In this document: positions 50,676 through 61,510 of the stretch, in pieces
Numbering within the stretch: position 1 is the stretch's first letter
How the letters are laid out: each line of letters opens with the position of its first letter
Assembly (NCBI GenBank): GCA_030435675.1
Contig: CM059625.1
Location: forward strand, 2,480,001 to 2,544,000
Direction: 5' to 3'
Length of the DNA: 64,000 nucleotides
Source: Steinernema hermaphroditum
Lineage: Eukaryota > Nematoda > Chromadorea > Rhabditida > Steinernematidae
Position numbers and translations under genes: made by a program
The notes under the pieces: model-generated
The model's database searches: none
The model's input: only the letters and a program-made list of their open reading frames with translations
What the model was told of the DNA's origin: nothing

Positions 50676-52848
50676 TTACCGAAGAATAACAGCGACAACA
50701 GCACATAGGAAGAGGTAACCAGAAAGAAGCTGGACACTACCTTTCTTTCGGGTGTCAAAATGTTGGTACGAGCATAGTCAATCACTGCGTACCAAGGCAA
50801 ATGCTCGTACGAAACGAAAAATAAAAAAGAGCTTAACGGTACATAGAGAGTGGAGAGCATTGTTACAGCAATATCCAATCCATGATTCTATGTCGTGCTG
50901 TTCAAAGGTAGTATTCGTAAACCCGGCCACAATCAGTTGTGCCATTTGTCATCAATCATCCGACTTACGAGTTATGTAAGTACAAAAAAAAACGCTGATA
51001 TCGGTCGCTGTTTGCAAATAGAAACGGAATTGCCACTTGTGTATGTATATGAAGCATGTGACCTGATCTTTTCCGATTATGGGATAAGCAATGACCAATT
51101 TGGCCTGATCGTTTTACAGCGGATTATAGAATTTATATCCTGCTAGTAAGCACTGGATCTAGTGCGTCACTGTTAACGCATCTTTGCATTTTGTGAATCG
51201 GTGCTCTAGAAGCTTGGCTAAGGATTCTTTACAGGAGGATGTTCAGAACTGCAGAGACATTCTTATTGAAATAGTTAGGTCACTTTACGTTCAATTCTTT
51301 ACGTCAGAACCGAAGATGTTCTAAATAGAGAACGTGCCGATTGGAGATATGGAAAGTCCCTTCTCAGACCGGCATTTAACTCTTACACCACAGAAGCTAA
51401 TTAGCGTACATCACAAGGATTGTCACGTATCTCGCGATTGCTGCAAATCAGCTAGTTTTAGTTTTGGAGTTTTTGCATTTGCTAATGGCTCTATGGCATT
51501 TTCCTAAATCGCTTTAGTATTTTTTAGTACAGATCTAGATGAAGAACCCTTCTCATGGCTGATCTGAGGGATAAAATACTGAAGCGCTACAGCGGTAAGT
51601 AACAGGAAGTGTGATAGATGTAAGCACTACATTATAATTTCGATGCCTTTCATGTTTTAACTGATATTATCGGCTTGACAAGGATTCACACCCTAACAAC
51701 AGTATCCGCAAGCGTATAGAACGTTTAGAAAGGATGACATGACCGTCTGACTATGATTCACATCTACAGCATTCCGAGGATGGGACGCTCACTCATCGGT
51801 GATCGGATCACCGGTCTGGCTGGCCCGTGCACGCATCGCCCCTTCTCACTTCCGATCACCTCCGTTCAGTCATGGCCAGCCATCGTTAAAGCGCACCATC
51901 TGCGACGTTGCTCCTTTGTCAGTCGCGACAATCCCGTGCCATCACCGGCTTCTCATAACTTTGCCGCGCATTTGGTCCTTCGTGCCCTTTTGACATTATT
52001 GCGGGCGGCTTCCATCAAAATTCAAACTCGTGCCTACTGTGCCGGCCAAAACGCCGAGCGGCGGTAATGTTATGCGTGATGCGGGATGGAGGAACTGTAA
52101 GGGTGATTGGCAGTGTTTCGAACGGTTCTTCGCTTTCAGAATGAGCGCTCTGTATGGAACGATCTACGCCGCACGGGACGTCCAGCTGACTGACGCCATC
52201 CAGCACATTCTTCAATGCGGCCGTCAGGAAGGTACTGGAGATTTTAAATCGGCTGAATATTAGTGGGACCGTGGGAAGTGGAAGCCCTTTCGTAGCAAAA
52301 TTGGGAGGGTTGCGTCCACCAGTTTGATGGGTGTGTGATCAGGTACTTCTCTTCCATCAATGAAGAAGGCTCGCTGGATGCCTTCATAGAGTATAGCTTG
52401 CATTTCGAAGGGTCAAAGTGAGATACTGAGTTCAGACGATTAAAAACTGCGCATTGTCGCGTGAGTCACCAGGCGGAATGGTTAAACGAATGACCGTTTC
52501 ATTCGATGCACTTCCACCAGCAGACTTATCAGATGGATTCGTCAAAGGGTCACGGCACATTACTTTTCAAAACAATAGCACTGTCACGCAAAACCAACAT
52601 TTTTTAAGTATTACACCTTTAATTTCAAGGGCTCAAATAATGCTTGGGCCTATCATGACAAAATATTCGACATTGAACGTGTGGGGGCGGCGGAAATGCC
52701 AGCTGAGCCGGGGCCGACAGTGAACACCGAAAAATGTCGACCGTTCGCGGGGAGCGGTGTAAGGAACGTGCAGACGACGAGAGATGAACGTAATGGAACG
52801 ATGGGTGGAAGACATTAGATTTTCCCTCGTCGTCTGCTGTCTTGTCGC
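50676..52848. other. Intergenic region, no gene seen
   Basis: Short frames only. A GC-richer part at 51.75-52.25 kb carries overlapping plus-strand frames without domains or convincing splice chains. Confidence 0.4.
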
Positions 52849-52859
52849 ACCACTCCCTT
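52849..52859. repeat. Target-site duplication, left copy
   Basis: ACCACTCCCTT here is repeated exactly at 53436-53446, immediately outside repeat copy B. Confidence 0.65.
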
Positions 52860-53435
52860 ACGAGTTTACGAGTTTATTTCTCGTATCTAAGGCTTACGCC
52901 TTGCGAGACGTCATATATATGCACAAAAACCACATTGTCACTCCGTAGTCGTCGGTCTTCTGGCTTCGGCGCAGGGCACATCATCAGAGTAGAAGGCGAC
53001 GATCCCATCAGTGTGCGCAGGCATCAGAGAGGCGAAGAGTTGACCCCGGAGACGGTGGAACACAGCAAGCCCATCTTCAGCTCGGGTGGCAGCGCGGACG
53101 TCGGAGTTGAGAAGCTTCTTCGGCGGCTTCCGCGGGCAGCACGGGCGAAGAACGGCATCTGGGCGAAACGCGTCGGTGGAGCACAACGGGCAAACCGGGA
53201 ACCATCAAGGCAACTGGCGGCACAGACTTCGGAGTTGTAACGCTTCTTCGGCTTCTCTGGCGGCGCGGGTGGAGTCGGGCGGCAGTGACGGGCTTCTTGG
53301 CAAGACGTTGGAACTACGGCTCCCTGGTGTTCCAGGCCTTCTGGGAGCCGGGGCGATCACTATGCAACCAACAATGACGGCCGAGAACGACCGCTCACTC
53401 AACTCTGTCGGCCCCAGGCAGCCTCAGAGAGAGCG
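52860..53435 (-). mobile_element. Hairpin-tailed repeat family, copy B
   Basis: 576 bp, close relative of copy A at 33264-33833. An 11-bp direct repeat flanks it exactly, marking an insertion. On the minus strand it runs from CGCTCTCTCTGAGG through a GC-rich body to the hairpin AAGGCGTAAGCCTT and the tail ACTCGTAAACTCGT. Differences from copy A are scattered substitutions and small indels (for example around 52968-52995). The body has open frames on both strands, but none is intact between copies, so I do not call a protein. Confidence 0.7.
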
Positions 53436-53446
53436 ACCACTCCCTT
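53436..53446. repeat. Target-site duplication, right copy
   Basis: ACCACTCCCTT, identical to 52849-52859. Confidence 0.65.
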
Positions 53447-55114
53447 TCTGTGGCCATTTTCCCGGCATGTGTTGCGGCGGTCGAAATCCCGCTCAGTTTG
53501 GCACGGAGCCAACTGAGTCGAGTAGGATCGGCACCGGCTCGGATTACGAAATTTCTGGGCGTTAGTCATATAGTTAGTCATACGGTATCTATGATTATGA
53601 AGTGACTAGTCATATCATTGAATACGCAACTTCTGAACATATCCGAAGATTGGCTTTCTGTCATGGTAAATCCTTTCGTCAACTTAAGCAGAGCATCTAC
53701 GAACAAAACTCTAAATTTCATAGATGTTACAATGCCGCACATGCAGTGAGTATCCACAAGCCGTTGCGTAATTGCATCACTACAAAAAGACCAAGAATTT
53801 GAACACAAACAACACCGTTAGTCAACGTGTCATTCCTTGTTTATTCATTCCACATGCTTCATTTGTATTAGACGCGATGCCGCTCTAAACCTTATCCTGC
53901 TACATTCAAATCCGTCAGCGAGAAGCAGTGATTATTAGTCATAGGCCTCGATTCCTCTAACGACGCAAAATTTTGAGCCAGTTCGCCTCATCTGCCGTCC
54001 GTCCCCCTCAACGCGCGAAACTGCCTCAACCTCAGCAGGTGCTTTATAATCGCAAGAATTAATACGTTTGATGCTCACTTGTTTACGCGCTTCTCTGGAT
54101 ACCACCGCGCACCGGTGACACCGAGGAGCTAAACAGCATGCCAGAAAGCGCCTCTTCTGGCGGCATCCATCCGTGCCAGGTGTTTCGAAGATGTGCGATG
54201 AAAACAGTCTTTAAATGGAACGTAAACATGTCCAGTAGATGATGCTTTCAGAGGCTCCTAGTTGTCTCAGCGACGGGATTATTGTCATTGCTCTTCTTGA
54301 CATTATGTTTCTGTTCTGTCTCAACACGTGGTTTCTCACTAGAGGTAATACGCACATCACTTCCGCCTACGTCATGTGACGTTAGCTTTGAATGGCGACA
54401 TTAAAAGGGGATTTGTGACTTTAGTCACTGGCTTTAATATCATCCTCTGCGTAAATGTAGCTTGGATGTAAACAACGAAAATGCCACAAACCTGCCTTTT
54501 TGCTCAGAACGCCAGGTGCAAAAGCTCACTTTGTGTTAATGGCCACATGCCACACATTAAGTGGAACTTGATGTGAATAACATCCTTAATTTTGTTGCCA
54601 TCTCGTTATATGTACAGATTTGGCTGCTCCTCCCATTCGCATAGTTAGAAGTTAGGTGAGTTTTGATTCAAAACTTCAGATCACAACCTACTGAGGGTGT
54701 GGGGAATCATTCCATGACCAAATTGGCTAAGGGTGGAACCTAGGTTGGAAACAGGCAAGAGGAAGTCCTTTTTCCTATTCAAAGCCAAAGTTTTTCTAGC
54801 CACGTGCGACGATTGCCTCAAATAATGAATGAGCATGTAAACCGAACTCAAACCTATAAGTCAGTAAAAAAGTGTTTTGTTGTTTTTGGTCAGCTGTGTA
54901 TTGTATTGTTTACAATGGACAAAAAATGTAAAAAAAGAAAAAAAAAAAGATACGGACCGACAAAATTTCAACGGTCATTTGCCCTTTTGCACCCGATGAA
55001 GATTAAAATCCCGATAAATTCATGCTTAAGCCGATTCTGTGAGGTTTAGAAATATAGAAATACTGTTACGCAAAAAAACGCAGTGAATTTACATTTCTAT
55101 TTCCTATTTTTTAG
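53447..55114. other. Region upstream of the half-homeodomain gene
   Basis: The 5' exon or exons of the gene beginning at 55115 should lie here or further left. One phase-compatible candidate is the short frame from ATG 54305 to a donor at about 54344 (AGAG/GTAATA), but its sequence is hydrophobic and unsupported. No other feature recognised. Confidence 0.35.
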
Positions 55115-56414
55115 CTTTCCAAGCCCTCCAGGAACGCAACCAACAGCGTCTGAAAGATGAGCGTAACTACAGGGCTGCTTTGGCAAGCTCCAATCAGGCA
55201 CCTGCTACGGCTGGTCGAGCAGTTGGCGGTCCAGTAGCGAAAATCCGCTATACGAACCAGGAGCTCCTTGTGCTTGAGAATCTTTTCGAGAACACAAAGC
55301 CTGAGTCGCCCTCTGAGTACATTGACCTGAGAGGTAAAACTCCTCAAAGAACGGTAAGCTGAGTCCAGTGCGCTTCTATTTAGCATGGCAGGCGAGCGCT
55401 GAGGTTGACATCGCAAAGCACAGCCAGCACAGGGCTCAGATGGCGGTCGCTGCGGGATTCCATGACCACGTTCCTCAACAAGGATACATAAACCAGAACA
55501 TGAACGGTTTCTACGGCATTCACGACCACGCGATGAACAATTTTAACTGTTTGTTGTGCAATTTGCCGTTAGTTTTCTCAAATGCACACTACAGATATGA
55601 CCGGATTCGTTAACCAGCGCGTCAATGTACCGAACAGCATTTCTATTCTGGAACGGATCAGGAATCAACGTTTTCCGATTCAGTACGTTTTTTTATGTTA
55701 CTCGCTCACTTCTCCGAAAAAAAACTAAGATTAGAGCGACGCAAAAAAGCTGACAATAACTTTTTTTCAGAACTGCGCCCACTGGATACGTCAACACCGC
55801 CGACTACTATCACAAAGCGCTCGATAACCGTCCGGCCGCAAATGCAAAAACGTCGAAATCTGGTCGAGCGCGCGACGGTCGGAGGCATCGAAGCAAGCGC
55901 GGAAAATCGGCGCGGAAGCCGCACAACAACCATGGCCTTTTGTTGAGAGCTCCGCTCTCCTCGTACTACCGCGAGTTCAATCCCGGACCGCGCTTCTCCA
56001 CCGTGATGATCCGAAGCAAGAACATGGCCGACTTCCAGCCCCGCTCGGAGATGTCTAGAAACGAGTAAGTCTATTCTCGAGTGACATGTTCAAATTCATT
56101 ATACAGAGTTTCCTGTTTCAGCAAAGCTTTGCTAAACGCGATTGAATACGAGCAGTCCACTGTCAACGCTACGAACCTCGCCAACCGTGCCTACAAATTC
56201 TACATATTGCATGAGCAGGTAATACGCGATGATATGTAGTTTTCAAATTTCGCTTATTTAGGACGCCTTCTATCTAGGCGACATCACGGCCTACATTGCC
56301 GCTCATAGCATGCGCTTTCATGTGGAGCAGGTCAGTGTGAAGCGCGATTTGCATGTCGACTTCATCGACCGATTCATCACCAGCGACGGTGTGGCCCACT
56401 GGTCAAACATGTAA
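55115..56414 (+). CDS. Unrecognised protein with a half homeodomain, 5' end missing
   Basis: Six exons chain in phase: 55115-55333, 55384-55548, 55595-55682, 55771-56064, 56122-56218, 56262-56414, about 338 residues. The first exon starts two bases into a codon, so an upstream exon is lacking. Its part YTNQELLVLENLFENTKPES with SEYIDLR fits the spacing of homeodomain positions 8-35 (Y8, L16, E17, F20, P25, L34). After the intron, however, AWQASAEVDIAKHSQHRAQM does not supply Trp48, Phe49 or Asn51, so a working DNA-binding helix 3 is not visible. The rest is new to me: a His/Asn-rich stretch (GFHDHVPQQGYINQNMNG), a basic patch (SGRARDGRRHRSKRGKSARK, possible nuclear signal), and a C-terminal half with well-conserved-looking aromatic sequence (APLSSYYREFNPGPRFSTVM, AIEYEQSTVN, DAFYLGDITAYIAAHSMRF). 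It is convergent with the Argonaute gene. Confidence 0.65.
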
Positions 56415-56455
56415 TGAGTTTCATGTGTTCAATTATATCTTCTGTGTCAATTGTA

Positions 56456-56461
56456 TTTATT
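56456..56461 (-). terminator. Polyadenylation signal of the Argonaute gene
   Basis: AATAAA on the minus strand, 113 nt past the stop at 56574 and only 42 nt beyond the stop of the convergent plus-strand gene. Confidence 0.5.
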
Positions 56462-56525
56462 TGTAAATATGAATCCATTCATTCCTGACACCGGTTCGGA
56501 TAAACTGCTGTATCAATGTGCGACT

Positions 56526-56531
56526 AATAAA
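56526..56531 (+). terminator. Polyadenylation signal of the half-homeodomain gene
   Basis: AATAAA on the plus strand, 112 nt after the stop at 56414. It lies to the right of the minus-strand signal at 56456, so the two 3' UTRs should overlap. Confidence 0.5.
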
Positions 56532-56573
56532 CTTTATGCGAACGTATTAATGCACAGGGCCCACATTAATATC

Positions 56574-59500
56574 TTAAATCCAGTACTTGTAGTCCCTGAT
56601 CGGCATGTAGATTCGCTCGCCCATTCGCTCATAGTATTGCCTCCAGTCTTCTTCGGTTCGATCCTTTGCACGCTGCGCGCTAGATTCGAGGACCTCATTG
56701 TCCATATTGTCGCACATGGCCTCTTCCCTAGAAGTAAAAAATTTTTTATATGCTGGAACCATATCGACCGACTCACAACAATTCGTAGTTTCGCATTCCC
56801 AGGTCGCTCAGTTCAATCGCTGAATGGAGGGGAGCCGGAAGCTGCAGAGCGATCGGTGATTGGTTACCGAGGAAGCATAGAGAGTGCGTCGTTCGCTCGA
56901 TGTTCCCTTTTTCGAGAATTACGTCGCCATCGACTTCGGCCACGTATCGCGTAGGAGTGACAAGATTTCCACTTGTATCACCGCTCACAATTGTGAACTC
57001 GTTCCGCAGATTCTTTTCGTAGATGGTCGTTCCGGATGGGACATTTCTCAAAATGTTCATCGACGGAAGTGCAACGAACAGCCTGGTTTTTGTTTGGGTT
57101 TTCACCTTGACGAAAATCAGTTTCGGGCTGTATTTTGACTTTCGTTCCTGCACATAGCGCTCGATGGCATCTCGGATAGCCTGCTTCTCAAGTTCAAAGG
57201 ACTGAATCGATTACAAATTGCATTCGCAACTTAGATGACTTGTTTACTTTACTGAGCGAATTGGTCTTCCAGTACACGATCACTTCAACAGGGAGGCCGT
57301 TGCTGTAAGTGTCGAGGGCCTTGTAGAAGGCCTCGCTGAGCTTGCTTCGATCGACACTTCCAGTCTTCTGATACCAACAGGTGCCTCTCAGAAGAAAACG
57401 TTCATTATTCGTATTGAAACAGATCTAAACACGACAATAGTAAACATGAATCCTATGAGGTCTACCGATGCTGTTTCCGGGAAGAAAGAAGGCTCTGTTG
57501 ACGAGATGTTAGTACTCGGCTGGGTGAAACTGATGCCGACGTACATTCTGTTACTGCGGACATAGTACGAGCTCCTGAAAGTCGACAGGATGATACGTTT
57601 TTCATTTAAATATTGAATACGTACATTTGATTTGCACGGCAGTCGCTGATACTGTTATGTTCTTGAAGAAGATGGTTTGTTGCGCCCAGCTTCAGGTTCA
57701 TATCCATCATAAACGGGACAGTAACTAGCTGATCCTGCTGGTTGAGCCATTTCTTCATAACGTCCTGGGTTAGAAACTGGACAGCTAGATAGCGTCGCTT
57801 TGCTAGTTCGTGTGTGCTTTCAGCAAGCTTCCACACTGCTCGAGTCCGATCTCCCAATTCGTCGTTAGCGATCACGACAAAATATGTCGCTTTGGATCTC
57901 CGGATAAGTTGCTCGACTGCGTTGAGCATATCCACAATCTTTTTTCCTTTGCCGAACCGTTCACCTGCATCGAGGAACCACGGTCCCCGGGGCAATTCTC
58001 CGTCGATGCCAACCTTCTCCAGTTCGCGGAAGAGACGATCTTTGAAAGGGCCAATCAGCTCGGAGACACTGCTCCCTCCGACTGTGGTGTTGACAAAGGC
58101 GATGGTAGGTATTGTGTCGGCTGCACATACGAAATGATCCCGGTGCAGAGGCCATCCGGCATTTCCGTTAGGAAAATGTCTGGTGTGGCGGAAAGCGACC
58201 ACCGGGTGCGGCTGTTTGTCGTGTGGAACGTGCACAAAATTTCCGCTCTTCATAAAGACCCCAAAGGCCATGAGATGGATATTTCTCGAATGCGATCGAG
58301 CGTGGAGGTTCAGGTCGGCAAGTGATCTGTTACACAGTTGCAGAACTCGGTTCACATCCTGTGTCAAGATCTTCTCAAGCGAACTTCTCTGAAAATGTGT
58401 CTTCTCAATTTGCAGCGATAAAATGCCGTACCGTATCGACTGTCAATGAATCTGAAGAAATCGGCTGGTCAGCCAGAAGCCAAAGACCATTCATAGGGTA
58501 GAATCGGAACGTTCCATCGATCATTTTTCTAGCTACGCAGGGCAAATCCCGTTTAACAGAATGTCCGTACTTCGTTAGCATGAACTCTTCAAGCGTCAAT
58601 CTTTTGTCTTGAACACTGACGGCTATGCTAAACACACATGTAAATGTTGGCTATAATGCATAAAACGAGCTCACTCTGCTGGTCGTTTGAAAGAAACGTG
58701 GTCGATTTTGAACATATTGTGAGCTCTGTTACGAAGATTCAATTTAACGTAGAGTCCTTCCAAGATTTGTGACAACTTCTTCACATTCTCCGGGTAGCGA
58801 AGCTTTTCTGTGAGGCCGCTTGCAGTGCCGCAACGTAGAAATTGATAGGCGAATTGCTCAACCGATATGCTTGCCGTCAGGTGAAACCGTGGCTTTATTT
58901 GAGGAACTAATCGGACGATCGGTCGAATCCGTTCGTCGGAACGATCCTCTGTAGGGATATAGGAGACTTTAACTGCGCATCCGGCAGCTACCTTCAAATA
59001 GAAGCAGCCCTGCACAGGTTCCATTGAATTGACTATGAAACGGGAGTGCAGCTTTTCGCCGTGTTCTTTCTTCACTTTTTGTCCTTTTCTGCAATAGACT
59101 TATCTAAATCATAACACTCTTTTGTGGCTAACGTCAGCATTGCGTTCTGCCAGATCAGCGATCCCAAAAAATGAAGGACGCGGTGATTAGGTAGCGCTTC
59201 GGTGCCCAGCTTGGTGAGGTCGACCGTTCCTCGAGGCTTCAGGTAAGCTGCAAAACTGTGGATGTTCTTCGCTTCGGAATCCAGGCCGAGATAGGCCTTG
59301 ACAGAGTAGGGTAGTTGATCCTGGAAGTGAACATGTGCCCATCAAAATTTATAGTGAATCGAAGGTATAGTAGCTTTTCAGATGAACTAAGGTCAACGAC
59401 CTGAATGCTTACCAACTTAAAAACGAGCTTCTGCCGGCCATCGTACATCTTGAGCTCCGCTTTCGTGTACACTGTAACCTCTCCATCATAGACGTAGTGG

Positions 59501-60065
59501 CTTATGTGGTTTCCAAAGTACTTTGGGAAACGCTGAAGGGATGCTTCAAACATGTCAAACGTCATCTGCAGCCTGTAGTCGGCTGGACATCTACAGTATA
59601 AAAAATAATAACGCATTAGCAAAATGATCTTTTCACCTATCAGCCCTCTCCGCCGAGAGGTCGAAACCGACGAGGCAACTGTCCCGGTGACCGCTGCCAT
59701 AGAGTCCCAGTGCGAGTTCGAATGGCTTGAAGCTCTTCACGTTTGTTTCCACGGGCAAAGACTTGTACATCTCCTTCTTCTCTCCTGCGATTCTGTAGTA
59801 AACGAACACGAATTCATATTCGTAGATTGTAGGAGCGGTGCTAAGATCGAGCTCGACGGCGTTGGTGAATACGGTTTCTACTGGCGCGGTCTCCACTTCC
59901 TCCCTCGGCGACTAAACACAAGTTTAATAAAGTGTGACAACGTTGTTTTTGATATACCGAACGTAACTTCGACTTGCTTTTCCTTCGTACTTTATCATTC
60001 TTCTTTTTGATCGACTTGACAACCTTTTCTTTGCTACCATCCTTTTTCTTTTTCAACCTGGACAT
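56574..60065 (-). CDS. Argonaute protein, slicer residues lost (WAGO-like)
   Basis: Eleven exons on the minus strand: 60065-59958, 59911-59637, 59590-59413, 59320-59133, 59088-58675, 58627-58432, 58388-57625, 57574-57466, 57424-57248, 57201-56777, 56727-56574. All phases close to give 995 residues. Order: a Lys-rich N-end (SRLKKKKDGSKEKVVKSIKK), N domain, PAZ at about 270-440 (LTLEEFMLTKYGHSVKRDLP, GTFRFYPMNGLWLL), MID at about 530-690 (VQFLTQDVMKKWL, NLKLGATNHLL, the last with the conserved Lys), and PIWI to the C-end (YVGISFTQP, VPSGTT, LPAPLHSAIEL, RIYMPIRDYKYWI). The usual PIWI triad is gone: Ser723 replaces the first Asp, Asn786 the second, Ile932 the His. It should therefore bind but not cut RNA, as in the worm-specific WAGO clade that carries secondary small RNAs. 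Clade is inferred. The ATG lies 2 nt behind a CTGCCGCAG acceptor. Confidence 0.9.
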
Positions 60066-60067
60066 AG

Positions 60068-60069
60068 CT
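60068..60069 (-). promoter_or_regulatory. Probable trans-splice acceptor of the Argonaute gene
   Basis: TTTTTCTGCCGCAG on the minus strand, 2 nt before ATG 60065. Joining to the RS-rich open segment at 60506-60420 would be out of frame, which favours a spliced leader here. Confidence 0.5.
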
Positions 60070-61139
60070 GCGGCAGAAAAATCGCAAATCTACTCGAATT
60101 TTCACAAGACGCTGTGGCTTCGCACTTTCCCAATTTTCATTTTTTGGCACCGTCAAAATAGTGTGAAAACTTATCGATTCGGATCTAATAAAACACCATG
60201 ATAAAGCGTCCTGTGCCGATATAGATGAAGGGTGGAGCACTACCCTCTGGATAGGGACATCTGTGTTCGATCTTTATCGGCAACACTTGTAAAGTCTAAC
60301 AATATGCCATAGTCCTTTTGTCAGTTGTCACCGTCTACGGCTGGATGTTGTCCCAATGCAATAGGTTGTCCCAGGTTTTCAACAAGTTGTCCCACGATTC
60401 ATAGAAAAGCGGAACTTACATATCTTCTCGAAGACTTTCGCGACGACTCAAAGGAGTAGCAATCGGTGAATCGTGAACGGGAACGGGAACGGGAAGTGCG
60501 CTTCATCGTGTCATGTACTTTTAGGCAGGAGATATGAAGTGATCTGAAATATGATCGGCTTGCGGATTCGAGTTCTCCGTATAATATAGTGTTTTTCAGC
60601 TTCACTCTACTCCACCCGATTGACAAGCAGAAAAGCGTTCATTTCAAGCACGGGGATTTTCGTTCGCCACTGAGCGATGCTTTTCCACAACTTCCGGCCA
60701 TAGAACACACTAACTTGACAAAATATTGGCACTGTACGAGTTATTTTATTGGACTTCTAATGAGGAACTGGCACAAACACGATCAAACCGGGATAGACAA
60801 ATGATCGAACGACGCTGCGGGTCATGTAACAAAGTGCGTTTTACGGGACAACGGGCGGGACAGTCACTTTGATTAAGTCCGCCCACTCGTCTGACGGCAG
60901 ACGGTCGCCGCTAAGGAGCGACGGAGGGATGGCTGTAGCTGCACTGCATGATTTGAATATCGGTTCCTCCTGAGGGATACAGTAATAGGAAGAGGTGGCG
61001 ACAGCCGTTCGTATAGGGCTCCCAACGCGACGCACGACTGCGACGCCTTGACCAAGTGTCGTCATAGCGACGGTTTTCTGGATGTGAGCAATGAGTGTGG
61101 ATGTAACAGAGATGCTAGATGTCCGAGTCGATGAACACA
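60070..61139. other. Intergenic region upstream of the Argonaute gene
   Basis: Holds an RS-repeat open segment on the minus strand (60506-60420: MKRTSRSRSRSRF..., ending at a TAT/GTAAGT donor) that I could not attach to any further exon. It also holds a threefold GTTGTCCCA motif at 60345-60395. No gene called. Confidence 0.4.
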
Positions 61140-61510
61140 AGATACACAAGTTTACACGACCCTATTTTCAAAGGCGTTACGCCTTGCATGACACGCATAA
61201 TAGACAGAGAGAGGAGATCATTTTGCAGCAGGCTTCATCCCTGGTGTGGCGCTAATGTCGAACCGGTCGTACACAGCGCGCTTTACGGGGCATCTGAGAA
61301 TCGGCGAAAACTCCGGAAATGGCGACGGAACATCTTCTTCGCGGGCGTCTGGGGCACAAGAGACTCGGGACACGCATCTGTTTCGAGCTAAGTCCGCGGT
61401 CCGGGAGTTGCGTATTCGCTGGTCCTCAGGGCGACCTTCTCGTGTCGCATATCTTGTTGTCAGCGGTGCTGGGACTACGGCTTCCGGGTGTCCCCATTCC
61501 CTCTGGAATC
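61140..61510 (-). mobile_element. Hairpin-tailed repeat family, copy C
   Basis: On the minus strand this copy ends in the hairpin AAGGCGTAACGCCTT followed by an imperfect CTTGTGT tandem tail. It is a clear inverted relative of copy D (62729-63238). Shared stretches include GTCGAACCGG, AGCGCGCTT, CGGGGCATCTG, AATCGGCGAAA and CTCCGGAAATGGCG, then TACGGCTTCCGGGTGTCCC and TTCCCTCTGGAA. It is more distant from copies A and B (shared GGAACTACGGC-like core and hairpin). Confidence 0.6.

Noticed and set aside
52030..52263. 77-codon plus-strand frame with plausible composition
   Set aside because: No domain, no matching exons and no poly(A) context; left as intergenic.
55115..55548. Calling 55115-56414 a homeobox gene
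   Set aside because: Only the first two helices fit; helix 3 lacks Trp48, Phe49 and Asn51, so a DNA-binding homeodomain is not supported.
57810..58325. 171-codon plus-strand frame inside the Argonaute gene
   Set aside because: Antisense of the largest Argonaute exon (MID region), whose minus-strand frame has clear family motifs.
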